In this document: in pieces, positions 13,141-19,468 of the stretch
Position numbering within the stretch: the first letter of the stretch is position 1
Layout of the letters: each line of letters starts with the position of its first letter
Assembly (NCBI RefSeq): GCF_044068625.1
Contig: NZ_JBIPKH010000031.1
Span: 1-19,468 of the forward strand
Origin: Desulfurivibrio sp044068625
GTDB lineage: Bacteria > Desulfobacterota > Desulfobulbia > Desulfobulbales > Desulfurivibrionaceae
DNA length: 19,468 nt
Reading direction: 5' to 3'
Made by a program: the position numbers and the translations under genes
The notes under the pieces: model-generated
Told to the model about the DNA's origin: nothing
What the model saw: the letters and a program-made list of their open reading frames with translations, nothing else
Databases searched by the model: none

Positions 13141-13143
13141 AAA

Positions 13144-13920
13144 TCAGGCTTCTACCGCTTTGGACCAAACCTTGTCGGTTCCATCCCAGCGAAAACCTGC
13201 CGACTTGAGCAAATTCCGCTTGTCATAGACCTTGCCGGTGGCGATCACCAGACCATCACGCTGCTCATAAGTCACTCCGGCAATCTGCGGCAACCCAACG
13301 GAATCGGTCTGATTCTGAGGGGTTTCAGCAGTGTTTGCGGGCGCGGCAGACGAAGCGGCGGGCGCGGGCGTGGTGGCAGCCGGAGTGGCGGAATCGACAC
13401 TCTTGGCAGGCTTTTTGGCTTGGGCGGACTTGCTTGAGGCTTGAGCAGGCTTGGGAGCAGTGGCGGCCGGCCGAGTGCTTCGCCCATTGTAAACCGCGCC
13501 CAGCAGACCTTTGTAAGCGTCGCTGCCCACGGATACCAGGGAAAAACACTTCAACACGGCGTTGGTGATGGCTCCTTTCTGGGCATCGCCGACATTGCCT
13601 TTGACAATCTGGCTTTGACCTTTCTGGGAACCCTTGCACAGCCATTCGCCGTTGACCTTGAGGTGCAGCCTGACTTCCGCCACGGCCTGGTTGTCGAAGA
13701 TCTCTTCTTTGACCAGCTCGTGACGCCAGTTTTCGGCTCCGACGACCTGGTTGACGGCATCGAAAACCCATTGGGGACGATAGCCGTACTTGATCTGGCC
13801 GACGGTTTTTCCTTCCTTGTTGGTCATCTTGATCTCCTGAACCGCCTCTTTACCTAAGCCGCGCAAGATTTCGTTGATCTCCCTTACCTGACTGTTGAGA
13901 TTACTGGTTTGCTGTTCCAT
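13144..13920 (-). CDS. Rad52-like single-strand annealing protein
   Basis: 258 residues from the ATG at 13920, with AAGGAGG upstream; the start at 13941 falls in the leader RNA. The N-terminal 145 residues fit the Rad52/Rad22 fold: 'YGYRPQWVFDAVNQVVGAENW' in outline, then strands with 'AEVRLHLKVNGEWL', then GDAQKGAITNAVLKCFSLVS, matching the conserved E/DA-x-x-GA-x-T-x-A-x-x-x-C/A helix. A Pro/Ala/Ser/Lys linker (about 148-205) leads to a small C-terminal domain (210-258) with 'NLLKSAGFRWDGTDKVW', perhaps a DNA- or protein-binding piece. Such proteins anneal complementary single strands and work with an exonuclease and SSB, both encoded nearby. It is the first gene of the leftward block. Confidence 0.85.
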   Translation of the reverse strand: MEQQTSNLNSQVREINEILRGLGKEAVQEIKMTNKEGKTVGQIKYGYRPQWVFDAVNQVVGAENWRHELVKEEIFDNQAVAEVRLHLKVNGEWLCKGSQKGQSQIVKGNVGDAQKGAITNAVLKCFSLVSVGSDAYKGLLGAVYNGRSTRPAATAPKPAQASSKSAQAKKPAKSVDSATPAATTPAPAASSAAPANTAETPQNQTDSVGLPQIAGVTYEQRDGLVIATGKVYDKRNLLKSAGFRWDGTDKVWSKAVEA

Positions 13921-14020
13921 CGTTGTTTCCTCCTTCTGCAATGTGGTTGCGTTTGGGAGTGAAACAACGGCCCCTTGCGGGAGCGATTGGTCACTCCCGG
14001 TTATGGGGTTGGTTAAATCT
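13921..14020 (-). promoter_or_regulatory. leader RNA copy 1 (upstream of the annealase)
   Basis: B (13955-13969) carries CGTTGTTTC-A-CTCC in mRNA sense, which pairs with GGAG-GAAACAACG of C (13921-13933), 13 pairs around one bulge. B's end, TCACTCCC, also pairs perfectly with A, GGGAGTGA (13991-13998). P2 is CTCCC-GCAA-GGGG in mRNA sense (13971-13983). This is the 5'-most copy, probably close to the promoter. Confidence 0.82.
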
Positions 14021-14485
14021 ATGTCGATGCGCAGGGGTCAGCCGAAAAAGCACGTGGGAATACGATTCCTCGGGCTTCCAGGCAAAATCCGGACGCAGTT
14101 ATGGCGTGGGAACTACGATTTTAGAAATCGGCGCTGACGGCGATCACAGAGATGCCGCGGCCTTGAGGTGGATCATGTCCTGGTTGCAACCGGGGGAAGT
14201 TCGCCTCTGCGATTAAACTTTGCCGGAAGAAGCCGCATGACCAATAACGAGAATCCAGGAGCCGGGAAAGGGCTCAGCTATGTCCTTCTGCAAAGAGAAG
14301 GTTACCTCGAAAAGTGAGGTGGAATAAGAATACCGTCAATTTAGGTGCCCATTCTCCAAAAATCAAGATTTTTTCTTTCGATTGCCAAGCAAAAAAACAC
14401 TTCCACCCCCCAACTACTTTCTCCGGCGCCGGATAAAAGAGGTTGAGAGACAATATCCACTCAACCGTCAACCCGGGGGGCCGGA
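14021..14485. other. divergent intergenic region
   Basis: 465 bases between the leftward DNA-processing block and the rightward transfer operon; both promoters should lie here, but I found no convincing -35/-10 pair on either strand. A 50-codon open stretch on the minus strand (14121-14273, ending VIAVSADF) has protein-like composition but no start codon and may be a gene relic. An AAAAATC/GATTTTT near-palindrome lies at about 14357-14372. An origin of transfer could be here; no family-specific nick motif is recognised. Confidence 0.4.
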
Positions 14486-15250
14486 ATGCCGCAAGAGACC
14501 CTGCAAGAGACCATTCGCCAACTCGCAATCAAATACAACCTGACCAAAGCCGAGGTGACAGCCGTCATCGAGCGCCTGTTTGCCAGGGCGCTCTGCCGCT
14601 GGTACGGCCATGACGTAGTGGTCATCCTGGATGAAGAAGGCTTGTCGGTCAACGCCTACAAAAGAGTCAACGGAATCATCAACCAGCAGCCCATCGAGCC
14701 GCTGCTGCTGAGGCGCTTTCTGGCCGGCAAGGCGCCCCGGTTACTGCACCGGGCCCTGGAAAAATACCAGACGGTAAAGGAGGCGGCAGCCTACAAACGC
14801 CATGAGCATCAGTTCCGCTGGGGTGAGGTGATCGGCTATGAGCCGGACGGGGGCCTGCGGGTGGAGGTCGAGGTGCTGCCCGGCGAAAAAATCATCGCCA
14901 TCTGCCCCGGCAACCGACTCGGGGTCCACGAACGCCACCTGATCAAGCCGGGTCAGCGCCGGGCCTGGCACCTGCGCCGGGTCGAGCCGGTGCTGCTTCA
15001 CGGCACCCCCCGGCTCAAAGTCACAGTGGACCGGGTTTCCAAGACTCTCACCGCCGGCCTGCTCCGGGAGAAAGCGCCGGGGATAGAGGGCGTCCGCTGC
15101 GTGAAACGATATGTCGGCCGCAAGAGCTTTGTCGAAGCCCCGGCCAGGCTGCCCAAGGCTGCAATCCTGGCGGTCAAACAGGAGCTGAACGAACATATCC
15201 AAGTCACCATTACCCCCAGCCGGCCCGCCCATGCTCGCGGCAATGTTTAA
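14486..15250 (+). CDS. NusA-like protein
   Basis: 254 residues; a G-rich stretch is the only ribosome site. In outline it copies the first part of NusA: an N-terminal helical domain (VTAVIERLFARALCRWYGHD, like the NusA 'ALESALATATKKKYG' helix; about 1-105), an S1-like strand domain (GEVIGYEPDGGLRVEVEVLPGE, about 112-160), and a KH-like part (about 165-235: VSKTLTAGLLREKAPGIEGV, then VKRYVGRKSFVE). The usual 'PVGACVG' loop and the second KH are missing. NusA binds RNA polymerase and nascent RNA to set pausing and termination. Placed first in the transfer operon, it may modify transcription of that operon. The assignment rests on pattern similarity, not on a search. Confidence 0.5.
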   Translation: MPQETLQETIRQLAIKYNLTKAEVTAVIERLFARALCRWYGHDVVVILDEEGLSVNAYKRVNGIINQQPIEPLLLRRFLAGKAPRLLHRALEKYQTVKEAAAYKRHEHQFRWGEVIGYEPDGGLRVEVEVLPGEKIIAICPGNRLGVHERHLIKPGQRRAWHLRRVEPVLLHGTPRLKVTVDRVSKTLTAGLLREKAPGIEGVRCVKRYVGRKSFVEAPARLPKAAILAVKQELNEHIQVTITPSRPAHARGNV

Positions 15251-16613
15251 CCGAAAACCCAAGGAGCCCTGGACCCATATCGGTCAGGGCGTACTCCTGG
15301 ACCGTCCGGATCTGATCGTCCCCCTGGGCTACCCCGACAGCTACCGCAAGGGACACTTCTGGTGTTTCGGTACGACCCGGGTGGGCAAGACCAGGACTAT
15401 GGAGAACATCATTGAGCAGGACATCGAGAAGGGCTATTCCGTGGTGGCCATCGACCCCAAGGGTGACATCGACTTTTTCTCGAAGGTGGTCCAGGTGGCA
15501 GCCCAGCACCAGCGGCTTGACGACCTGATGCTGATCACCCCGATCTTTCCGCAGTACAGCGCCATCCTGGACCCGCTTTCCTCGTATTATTTGCCCGAGG
15601 AGCTGGTGGCTCACGTCACCGCCGGGGTGGCGGTCGGCCGGGAGCCGTACTTTTTCGGCGTGGCCTATGAGGTCTCCCTGGTCGTGGTCCAGGCCCTGAT
15701 CCTGCTGGCCGAAACCGCCGGGGTGCGGCCGAGCTTCAACCTCAACGATGTCAAAAACCACATCAGCCGGGCGGCCCTGGAAGAGCTCAAGGAAAAGCTC
15801 GACTACATCAGCCATCCCGACGCCGAGCAGTTGTCCCGGGACATGCAGAAAATCCTGGATACCCCGGCCGACTACTACTCCAAGGTCGCCAGTTCCCTGC
15901 GGGTGGCCCTGACCGAGCTTTCGTCGGGCAATGTCGGCCGGATCATCGGCAAGGCCGACGAGAACCGCTTCATCAAGCGGCTTGAAACCGGCCAGGGGGT
16001 GATCCTGGTGGTGCAGCTCGGCTCGCTGTTAACGAAACGGGCGGCTTATACCGCCGGCAAGGTCATTATCTCCATGCTGCAAGCCTTCGTCGGCCGGCGC
16101 TACGCCAGCGGCGGCGGCCTCAACCCGCCTCTTGCGCTGCACATCGACGAAGCGCAGTCGGTACTCTACCAGGGCATCGAGGATCTTTTCGCCAAGGCCG
16201 GCGGCGCCGGCTGCTACATCCACGGCTACTGCCAGTCGATCAGCCAGCTCTATGCCGAGATCGGCGAAGACCGGGCCAACACCATCCTCGACAACTGCAA
16301 CACCAAAATTTTCATGCGGGTGCCGGACACCAAGACCGCCCACTACGTTTCCGAACACCTGGGCGAGCAGAAGAAATTCTCACCGATCATCTCCATTGGC
16401 GGCGGCCTGTCGATCCGGGAAACCGAAGACCTGCGGGTGACCCATACCGAGGTGCTGAATCTGGCCCCCCGCGAGCTGTTTCTGACCACCTACTCCGGCA
16501 CCTACAAGGGAATCACCGCCGAAGTGTCGGACTGCAAGCTGCGGGTGATCTTTCCCGAGGTGCAGGAGGGCCGGCTGGTGGAAGAGCAGGAAACAGAGGT
16601 GCCCCATGCCTGA
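15231..16613 (+). CDS. traD: type IV coupling protein (TraD/VirD4-like ATPase)
   Basis: 460 residues, overlapping the previous gene by 20 bases. Walker A GTTRVGKT (47-54), an 'AIDPKGD' loop (73-79) and Walker B LALHIDEAQ (301-309) mark the VirD4/TraD ATPase that feeds relaxase-DNA into the conjugation channel. The motif 'DNCNTKIFMRVPDTKTAHYVSEHLGE' in outline is the typical TraD/TraG region near the end of the motor. Unlike most family members there is no N-terminal pair of membrane helices; the Walker A comes too early for them. The next two genes encode membrane proteins that might supply the anchor. Confidence 0.88.
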   Translation: MLAAMFNRKPKEPWTHIGQGVLLDRPDLIVPLGYPDSYRKGHFWCFGTTRVGKTRTMENIIEQDIEKGYSVVAIDPKGDIDFFSKVVQVAAQHQRLDDLMLITPIFPQYSAILDPLSSYYLPEELVAHVTAGVAVGREPYFFGVAYEVSLVVVQALILLAETAGVRPSFNLNDVKNHISRAALEELKEKLDYISHPDAEQLSRDMQKILDTPADYYSKVASSLRVALTELSSGNVGRIIGKADENRFIKRLETGQGVILVVQLGSLLTKRAAYTAGKVIISMLQAFVGRRYASGGGLNPPLALHIDEAQSVLYQGIEDLFAKAGGAGCYIHGYCQSISQLYAEIGEDRANTILDNCNTKIFMRVPDTKTAHYVSEHLGEQKKFSPIISIGGGLSIRETEDLRVTHTEVLNLAPRELFLTTYSGTYKGITAEVSDCKLRVIFPEVQEGRLVEEQETEVPHA

Positions 16614-18147
16614 ACTCTTCGCTGCCCTGAACACCCTTCTGTTCGGGGTCGTGATCGCCCTGCTGTCGGTGGCCCTGACCGTCCTGCTGGCGGGACGTAA
16701 CCGTCGCCACCGGGGACCGATGCAGATCAAGCTCAAGGAGCTGGCCGTGATCTGGGCCAAGGATGGCAGAGGGCAGGTTCACATTTCCGAACTGGCTCCG
16801 CTCTGGCGTGATGAGGAAACGCTGGCCGCGGCTCCCGATTACAATGCGCTTACTTTCGGAGATCCCCGCATCCGGGAATTTGCCGAGCAGCAGGTCAAGC
16901 AGGCCACCTGGTTCCGCAGGGCCCCGGAGCAGGCCGGGGTGGTCCTCCAGATCCTGTCGCTCCTCGACCGGGAAGGCGGCTGCCCGTCGGTGGTGAACAT
17001 CAGCGGCGATGTCGAAGCCACCTGGGACTCCAGTACGTTCGGCACCCTGGCCCGGATCACTCTTCGCGATCACACCCTCAATGTGGCCGAAGAAGCCATC
17101 AAGGCCCTGAAACAAGCCGATGCCGCCCATATAATCCCGGACGCCCTGATCGCGGCCCTGGGCCACGACCTGGGCAAGCTCGAATCCTCGCGGGAATACC
17201 TTTACAGCCTGGGAGAACACCCCCTGGCCGCCGGCAAGGCCCTGGCGGCGATTCCCGAATTCCGGAATCTGCCCAAAAAAGAAGAGATCCTGCGGGCCAT
17301 CAAGCGACACCACAAGTCGCCCGAGGGTCTGCTGGGCAAAACCCTCAAGGCCGCGGATCAGCACGCCCGGCAGATGGAGTTGGAGGAGGTGGTGGCCGCC
17401 AGGGAGGCCGCCCGGGAAGCTGGTGAGAAAACCGCACCGATTGAGACGGCGACCAGCCAAGCCGAGCCGCCTGCCAGTCCTGCAGAAATATTGCCGCCGG
17501 CGGCGCCGGCACCGGCTCCTCTGCCCCCGTCGAACCAGGACAGCAGCGCAGCAACCCCTTCACCACCCTCCTCTACGTCCAACCCCGACAACAGCGCGGC
17601 AGCCTGGAGGGCCGAAGCGGCGATTTACGGCGGCGATGAAGCCCCCGGCGGCAAAAAGTCTCCGGTGACCGGGCCAATCAAGATGGTGGACATTTCGTCC
17701 TGGTTCGACGTGGACGATTTTATCGCCGCCCTCAAGCCCTACATCAACAAGCTGCATGGCCGGCGCTGGATGGCCTTTTCCATGTCCGACGGCCACGTCT
17801 ATATCCAGGCCAAGGCCCTCGAAGAGGTGGCCCGCAAGCAGGCCGAGCGAGCCGGTGCCATGGGGATCGCCACCATGGCCGCGGACGATGAAACCATGCG
17901 GCAGGTGCTTTTCACCATCGTCAGCCGGCTGCGGGTTGAACATCAGGACATCATCGCCCGGGGCCTGATCCGGGATCAGTATTTCGGGGGGTACTTCGAG
18001 ATCGCTACCCGGACCGGCAAACGGTTCAAGGGCTTCTACACCCCGTTTCACGCCGAGGCCTTCGGCTCCATTGCGGAGATGGAGGCGGACAAGAAGGGAT
18101 TGCTCAAAGATTTTCTGTCGGTCGAGCCGGCCGGCAAGGAGAGTTAA
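16606..18147 (+). CDS. membrane-anchored HD-domain protein (conjugation)
   Basis: 513 residues, overlapping the coupling-protein gene by 8 bases. One N-terminal membrane helix (about 10-29, stop-transfer RNRRHR). The HD domain (about 145-255) shows the full metal set: H156, HD at 187-188 with K191, H205, HH at 235-236, D251. A Pro/Ala/Ser-rich linker (about 270-345) leads to a C-terminal domain (about 358-505) resembling the tail region of TraI_2/MobH relaxases (a 'DGHVYIQAKALEEVARKQ'-like helix). MobH relaxases combine HD and such a tail, but the HHH relaxase motif is not visible. It could be a diverged relaxase, a relaxase accessory factor, or a nucleotide hydrolase. Confidence 0.6.
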   Translation: MPELFAALNTLLFGVVIALLSVALTVLLAGRNRRHRGPMQIKLKELAVIWAKDGRGQVHISELAPLWRDEETLAAAPDYNALTFGDPRIREFAEQQVKQATWFRRAPEQAGVVLQILSLLDREGGCPSVVNISGDVEATWDSSTFGTLARITLRDHTLNVAEEAIKALKQADAAHIIPDALIAALGHDLGKLESSREYLYSLGEHPLAAGKALAAIPEFRNLPKKEEILRAIKRHHKSPEGLLGKTLKAADQHARQMELEEVVAAREAAREAGEKTAPIETATSQAEPPASPAEILPPAAPAPAPLPPSNQDSSAATPSPPSSTSNPDNSAAAWRAEAAIYGGDEAPGGKKSPVTGPIKMVDISSWFDVDDFIAALKPYINKLHGRRWMAFSMSDGHVYIQAKALEEVARKQAERAGAMGIATMAADDETMRQVLFTIVSRLRVEHQDIIARGLIRDQYFGGYFEIATRTGKRFKGFYTPFHAEAFGSIAEMEADKKGLLKDFLSVEPAGKES

Positions 18148-18150
18148 GCG

Positions 18151-18873
18151 ATGGCCCGCGATGTCTCCAGCGGCCGGGGCAGTGACACCAACGCCCCCAT
18201 CGTCACCACCGACCAGGCCAGCCGGCCAATCCGGCCGCAAAACCTGCTGGATGCCATCTCCGACATTCAGCAGTTCTACGTGATCGAGAGCAAGGGGCAG
18301 GATATTCCCGGCGAGTTTCTGACCATCGGCCGCACCGTCGATTTTTTCAAGATCGGCGCCAAAAGCGGCTTTGCCGAGGGCCTGATCCTGATCCTGCTGA
18401 TGCCGTTTTTCGCCTTCTACCTCAACCCTTTCGTCCTCAAGGCCCCGGATCTATTCACCCGGTCCCTGTTCTCAACCCTGCCCTACATCATGGTGATCGT
18501 CAATACGCTCCTGTGCAGTTACATCGGCCGCTATTACATCGGCAAGATCACCCGCAAGGCGATCAACTCCCTGCTCACCGGCCGCACCATGTCCCTGCTG
18601 CTCAAGGCTTTTCTGATTTATGTTTTCTACCTGCTCCTGCACCGGGTCAGCACCCCACACCGAGTTTGGGCGGCAGCTAAACACTTCGGCTCCTTGTCTG
18701 AGAGCCTGTACTACGGCTATCTCAAAATCCTGCCCCAGATGGTCCCGGTGGCCACGGAAATAGCGGTCATCATGGCGATTGCTGCCATCATGCCCTATGG
18801 CATGGTTTATTTCCAGGACGCTTGGACCAGGTGGAAAGCAAAGAGAAACCTGCGGACCATTTCCGCCAAATAA
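18151..18873 (+). CDS. polytopic membrane protein, conjugation operon
   Basis: 240 residues, 3 bases after the previous stop with GGAGAG in that gene's end. A soluble N-terminal ~75 residues precede four hydrophobic segments (about 77-96, 106-127, 147-163 and 200-222). It sits in the position of the small inner-membrane gene that follows traD in SXT-like elements, but no sequence motif ties it to that family. It may anchor the coupling protein or the HD protein. Confidence 0.6.
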   Translation: MARDVSSGRGSDTNAPIVTTDQASRPIRPQNLLDAISDIQQFYVIESKGQDIPGEFLTIGRTVDFFKIGAKSGFAEGLILILLMPFFAFYLNPFVLKAPDLFTRSLFSTLPYIMVIVNTLLCSYIGRYYIGKITRKAINSLLTGRTMSLLLKAFLIYVFYLLLHRVSTPHRVWAAAKHFGSLSESLYYGYLKILPQMVPVATEIAVIMAIAAIMPYGMVYFQDAWTRWKAKRNLRTISAK

Positions 18874-18894
18874 CCAAAATAAGGAGGTTTAATC

Positions 18895-19305
18895 ATGACA
18901 GCAAAAATTACAGCTCCAGAAAAAGTCGCAGAAACGGAACAACAGAAGCAAGCTCCGGGCCGGCTGAGTTGGGAGGAAATCGTCGAGCGCAAGATGAAGA
19001 TGGCTCAAGAGCGGAACACACTCCAGATGCGGGGCAACTCGCCTCTGGGCTTCACCATGCACCACATCCTGCGCCAGTTCGATCAGGCTTATGCCCGGTT
19101 CAAGGGGTCATTGGGTGAGATTGGCGGGATTTCTCATGAAGAGGGGGACAAGCTGATGACCGAGGGGCGGGAAATTCTGCTCAGGTTCAATGAGCTTACT
19201 GCCAGGCTGAGTAAGAAAGTCAATTTTCATTATAAGCCGCCGCGTGTGTTGGTGGAGTTGAAGGGGGGCAAGAGGGGTGGGAAGGCGCGGGTTGAGGAGG
19301 GGTGA
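18895..19305 (+). CDS. unknown small protein, end of transfer operon
   Basis: 136 residues; ATG with AAGGAGG at 18882-18888, the strongest ribosome site of this operon, which suggests high expression. The body is helical and charged: 'SWEEIVERKMKMAQERNTLQ', then 'HHILRQFDQAYARFKGSLGE' and 'EGREILLRFNELTARLSKKV', probably a coiled coil or helical bundle. The C-terminus is Gly/Lys-rich (KGGKRGGKARVEEG), possibly DNA- or RNA-binding. Soluble. No family recognised. Confidence 0.6.
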   Translation: MTAKITAPEKVAETEQQKQAPGRLSWEEIVERKMKMAQERNTLQMRGNSPLGFTMHHILRQFDQAYARFKGSLGEIGGISHEEGDKLMTEGREILLRFNELTARLSKKVNFHYKPPRVLVELKGGKRGGKARVEEG

Positions 19306-19326
19306 GCAGCAATTGTCACGTTACGA

Positions 19327-19418
19327 CGCGGTAGCTCATGGGAACCGCCCGGTGCGGATAAGCTTGCACGGTGGTGTGGGGAGGGGGATGGAGGGCCTTC
19401 CCCGATTATTTTTTTGTT
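19327..19418 (+). ncRNA. group II intron 3' end (domains V-VI), probably relic
   Basis: ACCGCC (19344-19349) pairs with GGTGGT (19370-19375) and GTGC (19352-19355) with GCAC (19366-19369), giving a domain V-like hairpin with the flanking GGGAACCGCC ... CACGGTGGTGTGG that follows reverse transcriptase ORFs in bacterial group II introns. A short GC-rich hairpin and T run (about 19379-19415, ending TTCCCCGATTATTTTTTT) resembles domain VI plus a terminator. No reverse transcriptase lies upstream. Beyond 19418 there is nothing I can name. Confidence 0.5.
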
Positions 19419-19468
19419 TAATATTTACCGGAATATCTCCAAATCCAAATTGGGGAGTGTCAAAATAT

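Noticed and set aside
5995..14020. CRISPR or REP-type repeat family as explanation of the recurring GC-rich motif
   Set aside because: The copies are not identical, are all on one strand, always end at a ribosome site, and carry gene-specific complementary segments, which fits a leader RNA and not CRISPR or REP.
16513..17460. 315-codon minus-strand frame under the HD gene
   Set aside because: Antisense shadow of GC-rich coding sequence; the plus-strand gene has HD motifs and operon context.

Overview
The window looks like part of a conjugative plasmid or related mobile element of a Gram-negative bacterium. There is no rRNA, tRNA or housekeeping locus. Instead it holds a ParA/ribbon-helix-helix partition pair with an iterated operator, a toxin-antitoxin pair, a large block of DNA-processing and unknown small genes, and a conjugation operon. 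The order VWA (CobT-like) protein, radC, ssb, exonuclease, annealase, then coupling protein recalls the core of SXT/R391-type elements, but the proteins are different enough to be a separate lineage. The GC-rich, GGAGG-led style and family mix suggest Desulfobacterota or a similar anaerobic proteobacterium; this host guess is weak inference.

Layout. 1-2.85 kb, minus strand: a DUF4062 protein, a GLUG-motif protein, then the partition genes and their operator. 3.0-3.7 kb, plus strand: TumE/TumA-like toxin and antitoxin, followed by a two-way terminator and a long hairpin. 3.96-13.92 kb, minus strand: about seventeen genes transcribed leftwards, starting with a Rad52-like annealase and a PD-(D/E)XK nuclease, then a small membrane protein, a 33-residue membrane peptide, a double-OB SSB, several unknown proteins, RadC, and ending in a CobT-like VWA protein. 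14.0-14.5 kb: divergent intergenic region. 14.5-19.3 kb, plus strand: a NusA-like protein, a coupling ATPase, an HD-domain membrane protein, a polytopic membrane protein and a small protein. The right end carries what looks like the 3' end (domains V-VI) of a group II intron.

The most interesting signal is a structured RNA leader repeated about eleven times inside the leftward block, one in front of nearly every translational unit. Each copy has the same plan in mRNA sense: segment A (GGGGAG-like), a small C-rich/G-rich hairpin P2, segment B, and finally segment C, which is the ribosome binding site plus the bases up to the start codon. B can pair with A, or with C, but not both. The sequence of B and C changes from gene to gene, yet the complementarity is kept (for example GTATCCTCC with GGAGGATAC, CGTTGTTTC with GAAACAACG, and a 12-base perfect match before the gene starting at 6359). 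This is compensatory change within one molecule and strongly suggests a shared translational switch controlling a mobile-element DNA-metabolism regulon. It may correspond to, or extend, the published 'radC' RNA motif; I could not test this.

Three genes in the same block (6006-6359, 7084-7527, 7637-8215) seem to change reading frame before their ends. One of these changes falls on a canonical A_AAA_AAA slippery heptamer. They may be real frameshifts, decay or homopolymer sequencing errors.
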